Shown piece by piece: positions 32,408-42,689 of a stretch of 64,000 nt of DNA (position 1 is its first letter; each line of letters starts with the position of its first letter). This stretch comes from Flabesymbios commensalis. Its lineage: Eukaryota > Annelida > Polychaeta > Terebellida > Flabelligeridae. The position numbers and the translations under genes were made by a program. Where the stretch lies: contig OZ024908.1 of assembly GCA_964017125.1 (NCBI GenBank), positions 86,166,618 through 86,230,617 on the forward strand. The letters run 5' to 3'. Below the pieces are notes generated by a model that was not told the origin of the DNA, did no database searches, and saw only the letters and a program-made list of their open reading frames with translations.

Positions 32408-32579
32408 GTACAAAAAAGAATGAATGGGGTTTTATGCCACCTTTGTGCACATATAGGCTAAGCTGGGCCAAGAGAACCTCCTGAGAATGGTGAGATGACA
32501 CTGCCCTCCAGACACAGAATCCGAGGCCTGACGGTCTGAGGCCGAGCACGCTATCTCTCGGTCACGGAGGCTCCCCACA
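32408..32579 (-). repeat. tRNA-derived SINE, partial
   Basis: Downstream monomer of the dimeric SINE, ending (on +) CACGGAGGCTCCCCACAAT, where a K element begins. Shared landmarks are CACCTTTGTGCACATATAGG and GAGCACGCTATCTCTCGG. Confidence 0.7.
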
Positions 32580-32584
32580 ATATT

Positions 32585-32840
32585 CAGGGGCGGAACTAGC
32601 TTTTCAGTGAAGGCGGGGGGGGGGTGGTTAAAAATTGACAAAAAAAATACTGTAAAGGGGTCGAGGGGCCCGCCCCCTGATTTCCAAAGGCCTTCCCATG
32701 CAATCTAAGGCATATTAGGCACTGTTTCTCACTCAGTATATTACCAAATCATAAGGAAACCCTGAATAAGGTGATGATTTTTTTCTGAGGGGGGGGGGAT
32801 TTAAACCCCCCAAACTCCTCCCCCCTTGGATTCGCCACTG
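32585..32840. mobile_element. Family K MITE inside a SINE
   Basis: CAGGGGCGGAACTAGC start, CTTGGATTCGCCACTG end, with ATATT at 32580-32584 and 32841-32845. The left flank is the SINE CCCCACAATATT, so K is younger than that SINE copy. Confidence 0.75.
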
Positions 32841-32999
32841 ATATTGTTGAGTGTAAAATATAGTAACTTTAGATCGAATTTTGTTTCCGAAAGCAAGGAG
32901 GACCACCCCCCCCCCCCCCCCGTGACCCCTACTCTGGATGCGCCTTACTGTAGATAATCCGAGCTAATCGATCACTGATGACATTTATTTTACAACCCG

Positions 33000-33102
33000 A
33001 CAAACACAACACCTCGACCTATTCTCGGGTTGATGCTGGGCCATCTAATCGTCGCAGACGTTGGTCCAACATTGAGCCAGCGATATGTAAATGTCTCGTG
33101 TG
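33000..33102. repeat. Family E palindrome, diverged
   Basis: CAAACACAACACCTCGACC to AATGTCTCGTGTGT, centre TGGGCCATC then GTCGCAGACGTTGGTCC. Arms pair imperfectly. Confidence 0.5.
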
Positions 33103-33384
33103 TAATGTGATGACCACCACCTAGACTTAGTCATGGTTAATTGTTACAAAATAGAATACTTTGCCCGATCCATGAACTGTTACTGAATTCAACTCTTATC
33201 TTTAAAATACTTAAAATATTATTAAATGAATAACAATATAGGCCTATCATGTAAAGCTCAACTACTTATGCACCAGACGAGCTTAGACTTTCTGCAACCG
33301 TGATAAAAACTAGATGGTGATCTAGCTTGTCCCATTAAGTGATAAGTTAATATGTAATAGGCCTATGATGTGTATATACAATAT

Positions 33385-33483
33385 CCCAGCAAACACAACA
33401 CGTTGCCCCGGTGTTGGACCAACGCTGCGCCACCGTCTACGACGCTGGCCCAGCACCGGGGGCAACGTGTCGTGTTTGCTGGG
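33385..33483. repeat. Family E palindrome with its own arm sequence
   Basis: CCCAGCAAACACAACACG and, on the other strand, CCCAGCAAACACGACACG. The arms read GTTGCCCCGGTGTTGG and CCAGCACCGGGGGCAAC, unlike other copies but complementary to each other. Confidence 0.85.
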
Positions 33484-33594
33484 TATGCGTATGAGAGCAG
33501 GTTATAGCACGTATTGGCGACGACAGTTTGATTGTTACGACCACAGTCGGGGTCAACAAGCAGACTGATAACTTTTACCTTATAATTACGCTGA

Positions 33595-33778
33595 AATATG
33601 TCTGTATAAACCATGGAGACCAAAGGGTTTTTCAATTTGAAATCATCATAAATATCTTAGTTAGCTCTCTCCGCTTCATTTGAATACATATGTTATGTTG
33701 TATTCTTCCGGTGCGGGGATCGTCTTTAGATTCTGACGTCTATAGCTTAGACAGTCCCCGCGCTGAAATGGGTAACCT
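33595..33778 (-). mobile_element. Family A MITE, reversed
   Basis: Starts in the body (AAACCATGGAGACCAAAGG), passes CATTTGAATACATATG, and ends in the hairpin GGTGCGGGGATCGTCTTTAG and CCCCGCGCTGAAATGGG. The outer end of the body side is lost. Confidence 0.65.
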
Positions 33779-33789
33779 TTTGTTCCGGA

Positions 33790-34700
33790 TAAAAAATAAC
33801 CAAATAACCAAATGAGCTGTTAATTTTTTTACCATTGAACTAGCAAAGAATTTCATGACATTTTCATTCACACTGTACATGCTGTGATGTGAGAAATGCT
33901 ACCGCAATTCACACCTCACACTGAACGATTTAAAATAACAAACAAAATACAGAAGTGTTATTAAAATGAAGGATGAGTACGTCCTCGTTTGATGGGTTGC
34001 ATTTTTTACGATTAAGTTATTTTTAATCGCGATATGCGATGTGTGATATATATGCGTCATGCGGATTAAAGTGTCAGTCCGATAAGTGGAAATATGTGTG
34101 AGCTCTAGGTCAAGTAATAGGGACATTTAATCTCTAGCTTAGATAACTGACTATTTGCTCAGTTTTACAGTTTTGCTTTTATAAGTGGTTGCGAATTCTT
34201 TAGATTAATCATCAACCCAATAAATTGTAATTTCTGGAGAGGGGATACACATTGCACGACATTAGGACGGTCGCTTAAGAATCTTTTTGAACGAATGCTA
34301 TGTATAAATGTAATAATTATAATTACTAATAATGTGGCACATTATAGAAGCTGGGTCGTTTTGATTCACTGAACCATAATATTTACATTGCGTCGGACCT
34401 CACTCCTATGGACGTTGACCATGCAGCGAGTTGGCCCACATTGTGTCATTGTGTAGTGACCCCCCCCCCCTACTTAAAGAAAGTGTTAATTTATTTCAAG
34501 GAAACATTTTTCGCAGCCCAGGCACAGAAATTTTCAACGCAACTGCGTAATTTGTCATTGGCACGGGTGCAGCTCTTACTATAGTCTATAATTATGTTAA
34601 CCTTTAATGTGGTATGTTGCAAATAATCTATACTAATTAAATTTCAGAATTATATATCTCAACACGCAAAAATAAGTAAGTTTGACAAGCTCCATTTACT
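33790..34700. other. AT-rich spacer with one MITE fragment
   Basis: A fragment of the AGCTGGGTCGTT family lies at 34350-34445 (GCTTCACTGAACCATAATAT-like). Otherwise no gene or repeat recognised. Confidence 0.4.
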
Positions 34701-34710
34701 CGTCTTGATA

Positions 34711-34811
34711 GGGCCTATATAAAATATCCCAGTATACAGATATAGGCCCTATATTAAATTAACACTTTCTTTAACATCTGAATACTATATACTGGGATAT
34801 TTTATATAGGC
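34711..34811. repeat. Inverted repeat of about 100 bp
   Basis: Arms CCTATATAAAATATCCCAGT and ACTGGGATATTTTATATAGG are perfectly complementary, with about 50 bases between them. A further GGGCCTATA and TATAGGCCC pair lies inside. Confidence 0.75.
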
Positions 34812-34984
34812 TAATCTGGTATGGATCTTAGTTTTGATTCATTTTGAATTGTAGATTGTATCAAAATAAATTGGGCGCATAAATTAAATTATAATAATAA
34901 ATACCTTGGTATTTAAATGACTGCGCTTGGGTGTTAGGCAGCTCCATCGTATCCAGCATTGATCCATGATCCAGCCAATATCGT

Positions 34985-35172
34985 GGGGAGCCTCGATGGC
35001 CGAGAGGTAGCGTGCTTGGTCTCAGACCGCCAGCGCTCGTTCTCAAATGCTGTATCGGGAGCCGGAATCTGGAGGGTAGAGCCATCTGAGACATCTCACC
35101 ATCTCTTAGTAGTTTTTCCTCGTTCAGGGTAATTTGTAAATGTGCACAAAGGTGACCTAAATCACCATACAA
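34985..35172 (+). repeat. tRNA-derived SINE, second monomer only
   Basis: GGGGAGCCTCGATGGCCGAG and AGGTAGCGTGCTTGGTCTC resemble a class II tRNA D-arm region. The tail has AATGTGCACAAAGGTGACC. The first monomer is missing. Confidence 0.65.
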
Positions 35173-35350
35173 TTATTTCCATTTCTCAACAACTATTTTA
35201 TACTCCAGTTTGGAATGCGATGCAAGCAACACGGTTTCTTCTCGACCCACTTTAGCCTATGTATGTGCATATAAGTGGTCTAAACCCCATTCCTTCCTTC
35301 GTTCCAGCCACGGTTTTCAACATGTAAAGCCAATTGCTGATAGCCTGACC

Positions 35351-35523
35351 CCCAGCAAACACGAGGCATAGAGCCAATGTTACTTTAATGTTGGGCCAGC
35401 GTCGCAGACGATGCACCAACATTAAACCAATATTGGCTCAATGTCCACAAATCTTAAACCAACATTGGTTCAATGTCTACTAACATTAAACCAACATCAG
35501 CTCAATGTCTGGTGTTTTCTGGT
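35351..35523. repeat. Family E palindrome with an extended right arm
   Basis: CCCAGCAAACACGAGGCATA start. The right arm motif (ACATTAAACCAACATTGGTT, CAATGTC) occurs three times before GGTGTTTTCTGG, as if the arm was tandemly copied. Confidence 0.7.
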
Positions 35524-35813
35524 GATTTATCTGCCGCTACCCATACGAGATGGTGTATCTCACGTAACTATACGATCACATAAATGGCGGTCCCTTTATA
35601 ATATAGTCTACTCTCACTGTTTACCCACTTCACCTTCAGTCTTCGTGGTTTTTCAGCCTAACACGTATCAATATCAATAGATGTGTACACAAGCAGTTAG
35701 TTATGCTCTGTGTCACCGTCATTTTAATAGTTTGGTTTCGATGCGTTGTTACGCAGGTACATTGACGGTTTCGGTGTCGGAGTGGGGAGATCTGGCCGCT
35801 GCGTATTTAATAT

Positions 35814-35923
35814 CCCAGCAAACACGATATGTTAGACCAGATGTTGGTTTAATCTTGGGCCAGCGTCGTGGACGGTGGGCCAACATTAAACCGGCATTGG
35901 TTCAACGTCTTGTGTTTACTGGG
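35814..35923. repeat. Family E palindrome
   Basis: CCCAGCAAACACGATATG to CGTCTTGTGTTTACTGGG with centre GTTGGGCC, AGCGTCGTGGACGG, GGCCAAC. AT lies on both sides and may be a two-base target duplication. Confidence 0.8.
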
Positions 35924-36386
35924 ATACAATCATCAAAATTGTAGGCCGTACATAAAATAAACAGGCCTTTGATAAAATGTTCGACAGATATGTCAAACTG
36001 TAAAACACAAGTGCATATGTCTCTGTCCCTGAAAGTACAGTAGCCTACATTAACCCCACGTTTGTCCAATGCTGGGCCAATGGCGGGCGAGCGCCGCAAA
36101 CGGTGATTCGAGATTAGGCCAGCATAGCAAAAAGTATTGTGTATTTTGGAATGTATCTTTCTATTTTTTGCGGCATTACAGGTTTCCGAGCTCAAGAGAA
36201 TGTACAATTAATCTTACCCTTTTTTAACTGGAAAATATGAGTGAATGTGTCGCTTTCTGTACAGTGGGGCAAAATCGCGACAATAGGAAGCTACACATCA
36301 CTGCATGGTACAGATGTTTGAACAGTTTGGAGCGCTGTATATGCACAACCACAATGAAAAACAGCAAGGATTCAAACCCTGTATTT

Positions 36387-36495
36387 CCCAGCAAACACGA
36401 GGCATTGAACCAATGCTGTTTGAATGTTGGGCCACCGTCTACGACGCTGGCCTAACCTTGAAACAACATTGGTTCAATGCCTCGTGTTTGCTGGG
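36387..36495. repeat. Family E palindrome, full length
   Basis: CCCAGCAAACACGAGGCATT and its complement AATGCCTCGTGTTTGCTGGG close a near-perfect stem. TT lies on both sides. A good reference copy. Confidence 0.88.
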
Positions 36496-36824
36496 TTCCA
36501 GGCTACAAGCCTACGGCTGAATTGAAGGAGCCGCCGCATGAAAATTATAGAATGTGAAGGGTTCCACCATTTCAGCCCCAATTCTTATCTCTCATGTTCA
36601 TTCACCTTGAAGTGTGAATTTTTGTTGCTGGTCCTTCGTTTCCGCACCAAACCGTACATAGGCTATAACCTGGTCAAAAGGGGATCATGGCTGGATCATG
36701 GATCTTCTAAAAATCTTGCAGATCGGATTTTATTTTATTAAGAGACACTGAGCTACGTTCACACATGTGGGAATACCAACAGCGAAACTCCCTCTTTTGT
36801 TATTTTGGTGTAGTTGTTCACATA

Positions 36825-37063
36825 CTGTAGATCTGGTAATTTTCGTGTGTGTAAATTTTCGCGTGTGTAAATTTTCGCGTGTGTAAATTTTCGCGAATTT
36901 CTGATTTTGGGACATTTTACAAAGTTTAGAATTCGCGCATTTTAATTTTTCTTTAGTAGCGCTATTAGTATAATAATTTTCGCGAGATTCTTGAATTCGC
37001 GAATTTGTCCTCCTCGCGAAATTTGTGAAAATTAAAACCTCACGAATATTACCAGATCTACAG
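36825..37063. mobile_element. Tc1/mariner-type MITE with TA duplication
   Basis: CTGTAGATCTGGTAATTTTC and, at the other end, ATATTACCAGATCTACAG, flanked by TA at 36823-36824 and 37064-37065. Three short repeats of GTGTGTAAATTTTCGC lie near the left end, with CGCGAATTT motifs throughout. 239 bp, no coding capacity. Confidence 0.8.
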
Positions 37064-37069
37064 TATACA

Positions 37070-38040
37070 CGAACACGTATAGGCTACGAATACGAGCACG
37101 ATCAGTTTGTTTGGTTCGCACCATGTAGCGACTGCTGTTGTAGGGCCTATTCGTATTCGATGCCGTACTTTGAACTCCATTGAACTCATTATTTTAGCCC
37201 AGATGGGAAAAACCCGCACCGCGTGTTGACTAGAACAGCCGGGAAATTTGTTATAATTGCAAATAATTTTTTCAAAATTAATCGCTAATATTAAAAAAAA
37301 TACGTATTTTTTGTTACTTTGAAAATTGCTTTTTTAAAATTAAAAACTGCAATATCTCGAAAACCGTGCGTCTGAGGCTAAAAAGGAGTGAAATTTGGGC
37401 CCTCTGGGTATCTCCATAGATTCTGTATAGCTACACGTCAATGGTATCACACTCCTATATAGGACACCACCTCGGGGCGCTTCCATTACGGTACAATAAA
37501 ATCCCCTATTGTCACCCGCTTGCCGAGACCCTGGGGAAATTCCATGGACAGAGATTGCATTATAAAATTTGAAAATGAAATATCTCGGGAACGGTGCGTC
37601 TGAGGCAGGAAAGGCAAAATCGAAAATGGCCGACAAAATTTAAAATGGCCGACAAGAAATAAAAAGTGGCCGATATGCTAAAAATTTGGCTAAAATTCAG
37701 TCAAATCAGGTAAAATCCCCATTATCGCCCAACCAGGCTCTCTATTTCAACTGTCCAAACTCACTTTATGTTGCTTCAGCAACAGGCAATCTAGTTTGAA
37801 TTTATTATTACTTTTTAATAGTTTTCATAGTGATAACATAACTATATCTGTACACGTACCGCACTGTGTGTGTGTATGTGAGCAGTGTATCCTGTTTGCC
37901 GTATGTGTTGTCGCTGACGTATTCCCATGTCGTATTCTTCGTATTCCTAGATGTGAGCTTATATTATTAGGATTACCAGCTACACGTCATAAAAAGAGGG
38001 TTTTTTATTATAAGTATTCAAGGAGGAAGTAATGTCACGC
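37070..38040. other. Spacer with a short repeated motif, no gene
   Basis: ATATCTCG(A/G)(A/G)AACCGTGCGTCTGAGG-like sequence occurs twice (about 37351 and 37579), and AAATGGCCGACAA repeats near 37625-37670. The 98-codon minus frame at 37340-37636 crosses these repeats and is not called. Confidence 0.4.
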
Positions 38041-38047
38041 ATCACTT

Positions 38048-38135
38048 CCCAGCAGACACAAGACGTTGAATCAACGTTGGTTTAACGTTGGTCCACGTTA
38101 AACCAACATTGATTCAACATCTTGTGTTTTCTGGG
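38048..38135. repeat. Family E palindrome, short centre
   Basis: CCCAGCAGACACAAGACG and CATCTTGTGTTTTCTGGG. Arms GTTGAATCAACGTTGGTTTA pair with TAAACCAACATTGATTCAAC. The usual CGTCGTAGACGG centre is absent. Confidence 0.85.
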
Positions 38136-38197
38136 TTTTTAGCAGAAAGATGCAGGGGCCTACGTTATAGCAGGGCGGGCACATTGTGGGTCTAACT

Positions 38198-38428
38198 TAA
38201 CACTTTGCATGCTGATTACGACAATAGTCGTTTAATTAATCAGTTTTTAGCGTATTAAACCACTGTTATTGGTAATGAAATGTTCAAAAATCAAGATTTG
38301 TAAACTTTTGGTCAAAATTAAACAAAATGGGAGTAATTTGCAACCACTTTAAGTTGTGGATCGCGGTAGCGAGACACAACCTCAAGTGGTTGAAAATTTA
38401 AATTTATTACCTTAGCAGGATAAGGGTT
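38198..38428. mobile_element. Family B MITE
   Basis: TTAACACTTTGCATGCTG start, hairpin CACTTTAAGTTGTGG, ATCGCGGTAGCGAGAC and ACAACCTCAAGTGG, end AGCAGGATAAGGG at TTAA. Confidence 0.75.
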
Positions 38429-38699
38429 AATAATATTATCACGTGTCACAAGATAAGAATTTGATCCGGGTCGGTAGATTGACCTCACAGCTAGGTGGCC
38501 CTGCTACAGTGATTTGAGATTCTCTTCTGTAATTTCTGCGTTCTGATAGGGCATCAAAATCTGGTGTACCGTGACCCACACCTGACCCTGAAACTATGTC
38601 AAGTTCGAGGATTCCTTGCACCTATAAGAGACAAGTTTATATAATTATGTCTCCCCTATACTGGGCTAAGGTTGTCATTATATGCCTAGTATTATTATG

Positions 38700-39130
38700 A
38701 CCAGTACATGCGATCAACCTGTGTTGTATTATAGTTGGTCCATCCTATACAATGACGGCCCAGCATAAAAGCAACATTGGATGTGCGTCTTTTACTTGTG
38801 TTGTTGTAGACTTGCTTTTGTGTAAGACCAAGATACCAGCAGCATGTCCAAAGTGATGTTACCAACCACTCTTTGTTTAATGTTAAGACAGCATCTCAGA
38901 TTGTGGATTAACATGAACCCAGCGCTGGGTCATCGTTCTTACTGTTCTCAGTCAGTACGACACACTGACCCAATATTGGTTTAATGTTTAATGTTGGTTT
39001 AACATTAAGAAAACATTCGGCTGGTGTAGACCTATCCTGTTTACGCTGTAGGATTGACAATGTTGGATTGATGTATGATAATTGTCTACGACGCTGGGCC
39101 AACATAAAATCAACATTAACCATGTGGTTT
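38700..39130. repeat. Several partial family E copies
   Basis: Fragments at about 38715-38800, 38930-39010 and 39050-39125 with TTGGTTTAATGTT, GTCTACGACGCTGGGCC and AACATAAAATCAACATT. No complete pair of ends. Confidence 0.5.
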
Positions 39131-39300
39131 AGAATGTCAAGGACACCATTTTTGTCAGGTATTGCTTTATTGGCCAGATACAAAATGAGGTCAAATTCAT
39201 GAATACGTCTACAGAACACATTTTACAGTGCAATCAATCAGAGCCACTAGCTGACGCTAGTGGAAGGATAGTGGATCTGATGAATGAGTATGTGTATGAC

Positions 39301-39402
39301 CCGGCCAACACAAAACCTTGAGTCGATGCTGTTTTGATGATGGCCCACCGTGTACGATGATGAACCAACATCAAAACAGCATTGCTTTTGTGTTCGCTGC
39401 GG
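39301..39402. repeat. Family E palindrome, GTTTTGATG subtype
   Basis: Arms contain ATGCTGTTTTGATGATGG and, across the centre, ACCAACATCAAAACAGCAT. The replacement of TTTAATG by TTTGATG is present in both arms. Confidence 0.75.
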
Positions 39403-40016
39403 TGTCGGACTCATTATCATTAATTCATATCATTTTTGTCAATGATGCATGATGTAACAAACCACAGGGTGGTTTCTACGGTGTATGCGTACCCCTTTTA
39501 ATTCATATCACTTTTGTATTTTTTTGTATGAAGCCACAGGTGATTTCTGTGTGTCCGCATCCTACGTTATCAGCGATAGTTGATGCCGTCATCTGGAAAG
39601 CAAAGGGTTATATGTGGTGTATTATAGTGTGATCTGTACCGCCCTCTAACCCCTCACATTCCATAGACACATACATCTGCCTAAGACCATCGGAGGGGGA
39701 GGGGGGGGGTACAGAGAGTTTCTATTCCGTGGTATGCTGGATGGCAAACAAACTATACGACTGGCACAAAAACATATGGAATTTTCATTTTATCTTCCTT
39801 TTTTTTCAAAACAAATACAATTTCACCGAGCCCAACGACATTGCTTGTGGCAGTTAATAAAATTGAAATAATTACATTTTGAGGATGTTTATATTTTCTA
39901 CAGAGAGATATTCGTCGTCTTTTGTTATTTTGAAGTTGGAAGCTGCCCTAGCAATTCCAGATTTAAATGAAAGAACAACAGTAACAAACAATTTCACATT
40001 ATGATTTCAGATTTAA
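39403..40016. other. Spacer, no gene
   Basis: Contains a D hairpin at about 39930-39970 (GAAGTTGGAAGCTGC, GCAATTCCAGATTTAAAT) and a G-run near 39695. Nothing else recognised. Confidence 0.4.
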
Positions 40017-40567
40017 CCCTTAAACCGATAAATTAGACACTTTAACTTTTCTCCCAGCTGTAGTTGTGTCTCGCTTCCGCGACCCACAACTTCAAGTGGA
40101 TGAAAATTACTCATATTTGTTTAATTTGAGACCAAACTTTTTCAAATCTTGCAATTTAAACACAATACCAATAAATGTGATTTAATCGGCTGATGAAATG
40201 AATGAATGGAGTTTTAGGCTACCTTTGTGCACATGTAGGCTAAACTGGGCACCTCCTGAGGATGGTGAGATGAATGAGATGACACTGCCCTCCAGAAACA
40301 TAATTCGGAATTCGTGCCCTGGTGGTCTGAGGCCGAGCACGCTACCACTCGGTCACGGAGGCTCTCCACAATATTGAATCTTTACGAGTGAACGGGGAAG
40401 AAACATTTTGTTCTTTTGAAACTTGAATGCCAGAGCGGCCTTCGAACCCGCGATCTGCGAATTTCCAAGCAGGCTGCTTTAACCACTGCACCCCCCCCCC
40501 CCCCGCCCTAATCAACTAATAAAACGGATTAATTACGACCATAGTTGCGCTTCGCGTTTAAAGGGTT
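40017..40567. mobile_element. Family B MITE carrying a SINE insertion
   Basis: AACCCTTAAACCG start and B hairpin (CCCAGCTGTAGTTGTG, CACAACTTCAAGTGG), interrupted at about 40192-40503 by a reversed SINE. It resumes CTAATCAACTAATAAAACGG and ends CGCGTTTAAAGGG at TTAA. TAATCGGCTGAT and TAATCAACTAAT beside the SINE are a decayed duplication. Confidence 0.7.
40192..40503 (-). repeat. tRNA-derived SINE, full-length but diverged
   Basis: The second monomer is as in other copies. The first monomer differs (GAACCCGCGATCTGCG, GCTTTAACCACTGCA) and resembles another tRNA. The C-run at its end marks the 5' side. Confidence 0.7.
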
Positions 40568-40582
40568 AAGCAGGGTATACTG

Positions 40583-40682
40583 ATTCTCGTACAAGTTACG
40601 ATATATCGTAGGCTTCTGATTGGTCGAGATGGCCATCTCGACCAATCAGAAGCCTACGATATATCGTAACTTGTACGAGAAT
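40583..40682. repeat. Perfect 100-bp palindrome
   Basis: Two 50-base arms with no loop, meeting at GATGG|CCATC. Each arm holds ACGATATATCGT, itself palindromic, and TGATTGGTC. No mismatch was found between the arms. A diverged single arm is at about 1875-1921. Confidence 0.95.
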
Positions 40683-40930
40683 ACAGAACCAGATATTTAG
40701 TCATTCAGATGTGAATTGCTGCTGCAATTCCCACCTCGAAATGAAAGTATAATATCCCCAACAAAAGCTTAACCCTTAAAGCGCTGATTTTTTTTAAAAA
40801 AACCTTGCAGGCCAAAGGTTTTTTTTTCAAGTTGACATCATCAGAACTTAGTTACATGTAGCTCTTTCCTATTCATTTGGATACCTATGTTATGTGTCTA
40901 TGATTATAAATAATTTTACCCAGGTGTTAT
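40683..40930 (-). mobile_element. D hairpin followed by family A MITE, reversed
   Basis: GTGAATTGCTGCTGCAATTC hairpin at about 40712-40732, then TTAACCCTTAAAGCGCTG at 40770 and the A body in reverse (GACATCATCAGAAC, TTTGGATACCTATG). The hairpin side of A is truncated. Together with the palindrome to its left this mirrors 1561-1921. Confidence 0.6.
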
Positions 40931-40939
40931 AGAATTGTA

Positions 40940-41280
40940 ACTGTCACAAAATGTCACTTTTAATTAAAATATATATGTTTATATATATCAGTAACATGAA
41001 GTGTGCATTCAATTTCCATGGTGATTATTGACTGATTTTTAAAACAGATCTCTAACCCAATTATATTTAGATGGGGATTAGAAATCGGAATTGAACTGTG
41101 GCCAACATCAGCACAACATTGGGTCAAATATGGATGGCTGTTAAAATCGTGGCTGTTCAAAGTGTGGTTGTTGTCGTTATAATTCAAAGTAAACCTCATA
41201 TCTAGGGATGTATCATGATACAGCCGTAGAAATTAGTGTTGCCTGTGTGCTGTCACAGCTGATAAGATAAAAATGGTCGT
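40940..41280. other. AT-rich spacer downstream of TIRB
   Basis: A half E motif lies at about 41101-41135 (GGCCAACATCAGCACAACAT). No gene recognised. Confidence 0.4.
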
Positions 41281-41295
41281 ATATAAAACAACAGA

Positions 41296-41301
41296 TTTAT
41301 T
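41296..41301 (-). terminator. Candidate polyadenylation signal of TIRB
   Basis: AATAAA on the minus strand about 170 bases past the TIRB stop, followed by TGTTGTTTTAT. The same neighbourhood is conserved past TIRC at 49875. Confidence 0.4.
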
Positions 41302-41359
41302 CATTGACTTATTGCGTATTATATAAAAATAAATAATTAAACAACACTTAAAAAACATT

Positions 41360-41463
41360 AACCCTTTGAGCGCGAGGATCAACATTAAGCGTCAGAATAT
41401 AAGGTCTGTAAAAACCCTTTGGTCTCTTGATTTGTATAAAAATGTTTCAGCGCTTTAAGAGTT
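41360..41463 (+). mobile_element. Family A MITE, internally shortened
   Basis: TTAACCCTTTGAGCGCGAGG start and CAGCGCTTTAAGAGTTAA end, but only about 100 bp, missing most of the body. It lies in the putative TIRB 3' untranslated region. Confidence 0.6.
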
Positions 41464-41469
41464 AAAGGC

Positions 41470-42651
41470 CTACATAGATTTTTGGCCTTTAATTTTAGAG
41501 TTGAGTAGGTGAGTGATATTCTGCAGTGAATATTTATCCACATCTGATTGGCTGATATCTGACGCTGACCTGACACTGTTCAACAGACGACCTTTAAGAA
41601 AACGCTGAAGGTCAATTCCTTTAACCGTTCTCCAGCCAATTGGGGCTTCTTGAAGGCCGCGGGACGACTTTGACCGACTTGCTGACAGTGGATATATCGG
41701 CACCAGACTATCTCGTTTGGTGACGTCATACATTCCTTGTAGCACACACTCTTCACTTTGTAGCTGGGCCCAGGAGTCTGTCATAAAACGGGTGTTCACT
41801 AAGAGAAATACAAAATGGCTGCTCGCTAACTCCGTCTGGAAATGACGGAGTCTGTTCACAAAATGTTGTCCCAATGCTGGCCCAGCGTCGCCTGATACTG
41901 GCCCGGCATTTAAACCGCTGAGTTTAGCGGCAGATTTACCTCCCTTATCAAAAGATAAGTCACTATCAACACGATCTGATTCCAAGAACGCGGATGTCAA
42001 ACATCCGCTTGTAGTAGGCACACTTCCGCTACTACAAGCAGCACAAGATCTGTTGTAGTATTTTCCACTGAATTGTGTGGGTTTATGTAATGTACAGGAT
42101 GCATTGGTTTGGGTGACGCATGCGCATAATATACTATCCTGAATTGCACATGCGCATACTGTAGGCCTTGGTGACAACTGCACGTGGCACATTGCGGACA
42201 TTGGAATCTCATTGTGGGAGCATGTGGCAGATCCTGGTGTCGCACGTAGGGGGCATTTTGCAGAGCTTAGGATTGTCTGTGTGGGGCAAGTTGCTGCACT
42301 AGGTTTTATCTGGGTCGGACACACCCCTCTAGGATTAGGAGGAGTGTGACATGTTCCAGAATTTATTTCACCTTGGGTGTGGAAAGTTCTAGAGTTGAAT
42401 CCACCCTGATTTGTGCATGTTCCGGTGTCTGATCTACCCATCGTAGAACATGTTCCATCATTTAATCCACCCTGCATAGGACACGTCTCGGAGGTTGTTG
42501 TCGCCTGCCACATCTTGATATCAGGATGCCTTCCGTCTTTCAGAGTTATAAACTTGCGTAATATGTCACAGAACTTGACTGCCATCTGGTGGTCTTCCTG
42601 GCAGTACACTAACATTATGTCGCCTATTTTCTGATCTGGAGATTCCGCCAT
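41470..42651 (-). CDS. TIRB: TIR-domain adaptor with Cys-rich insert in the TIR fold
   Basis: 393 residues, one exon for the whole coding region, ATG at 42649-42651. An acceptor TTTTTTTCAG|ACTGACTG 17 bases upstream implies a 5' untranslated exon. Residues 1-50 (DIMLVYCQEDHQMAV, IKMWQ) are the first strand, helix and second strand of a TIR domain; residues about 262-380 (SSHFVFLLVNTRF, SWAQLQSEE, RDSLVPIYP, SDVDKY) are the rest. Between them are about 210 residues of degenerate TCPTQ-type repeats with over twenty cysteines. The split falls where the BB loop should be. Closest relatives are TIRC and, less closely, TIRA. Role as a signalling adaptor is inferred; no transmembrane segment or signal peptide is seen. 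Confidence 0.85.
   Translation of the reverse strand: MAESPDQKIGDIMLVYCQEDHQMAVKFCDILRKFITLKDGRHPDIKMWQATTTSETCPMQGGLNDGTCSTMGRSDTGTCTNQGGFNSRTFHTQGEINSGTCHTPPNPRGVCPTQIKPSAATCPTQTILSSAKCPLRATPGSATCSHNEIPMSAMCHVQLSPRPTVCACAIQDSILCACVTQTNASCTLHKPTQFSGKYYNRSCAACSSGSVPTTSGCLTSAFLESDRVDSDLSFDKGGKSAAKLSGLNAGPVSGDAGPALGQHFVNRLRHFQTELASSHFVFLLVNTRFMTDSWAQLQSEECVLQGMYDVTKRDSLVPIYPLSASRSKSSRGLQEAPIGWRTVKGIDLQRFLKGRLLNSVRSASDISQSDVDKYSLQNITHLLNSKIKGQKSM
41863..41912 (-). repeat. Family E core exonised in TIRB
   Basis: ATGTTGTCCCAATGCTGGCC and GGCCCGGCATT around CAGCGTCGCC match the centre of family E. It encodes NAGPVSGDAGPALGQH, at the junction of the Cys-rich insert and the second half of the TIR domain. 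TIRC has the same segment, so it predates the duplication. Confidence 0.65.
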
Positions 42652-42689
42652 GATTAATAGCAGTCAGTCTGAAAAAAACATATATATAA

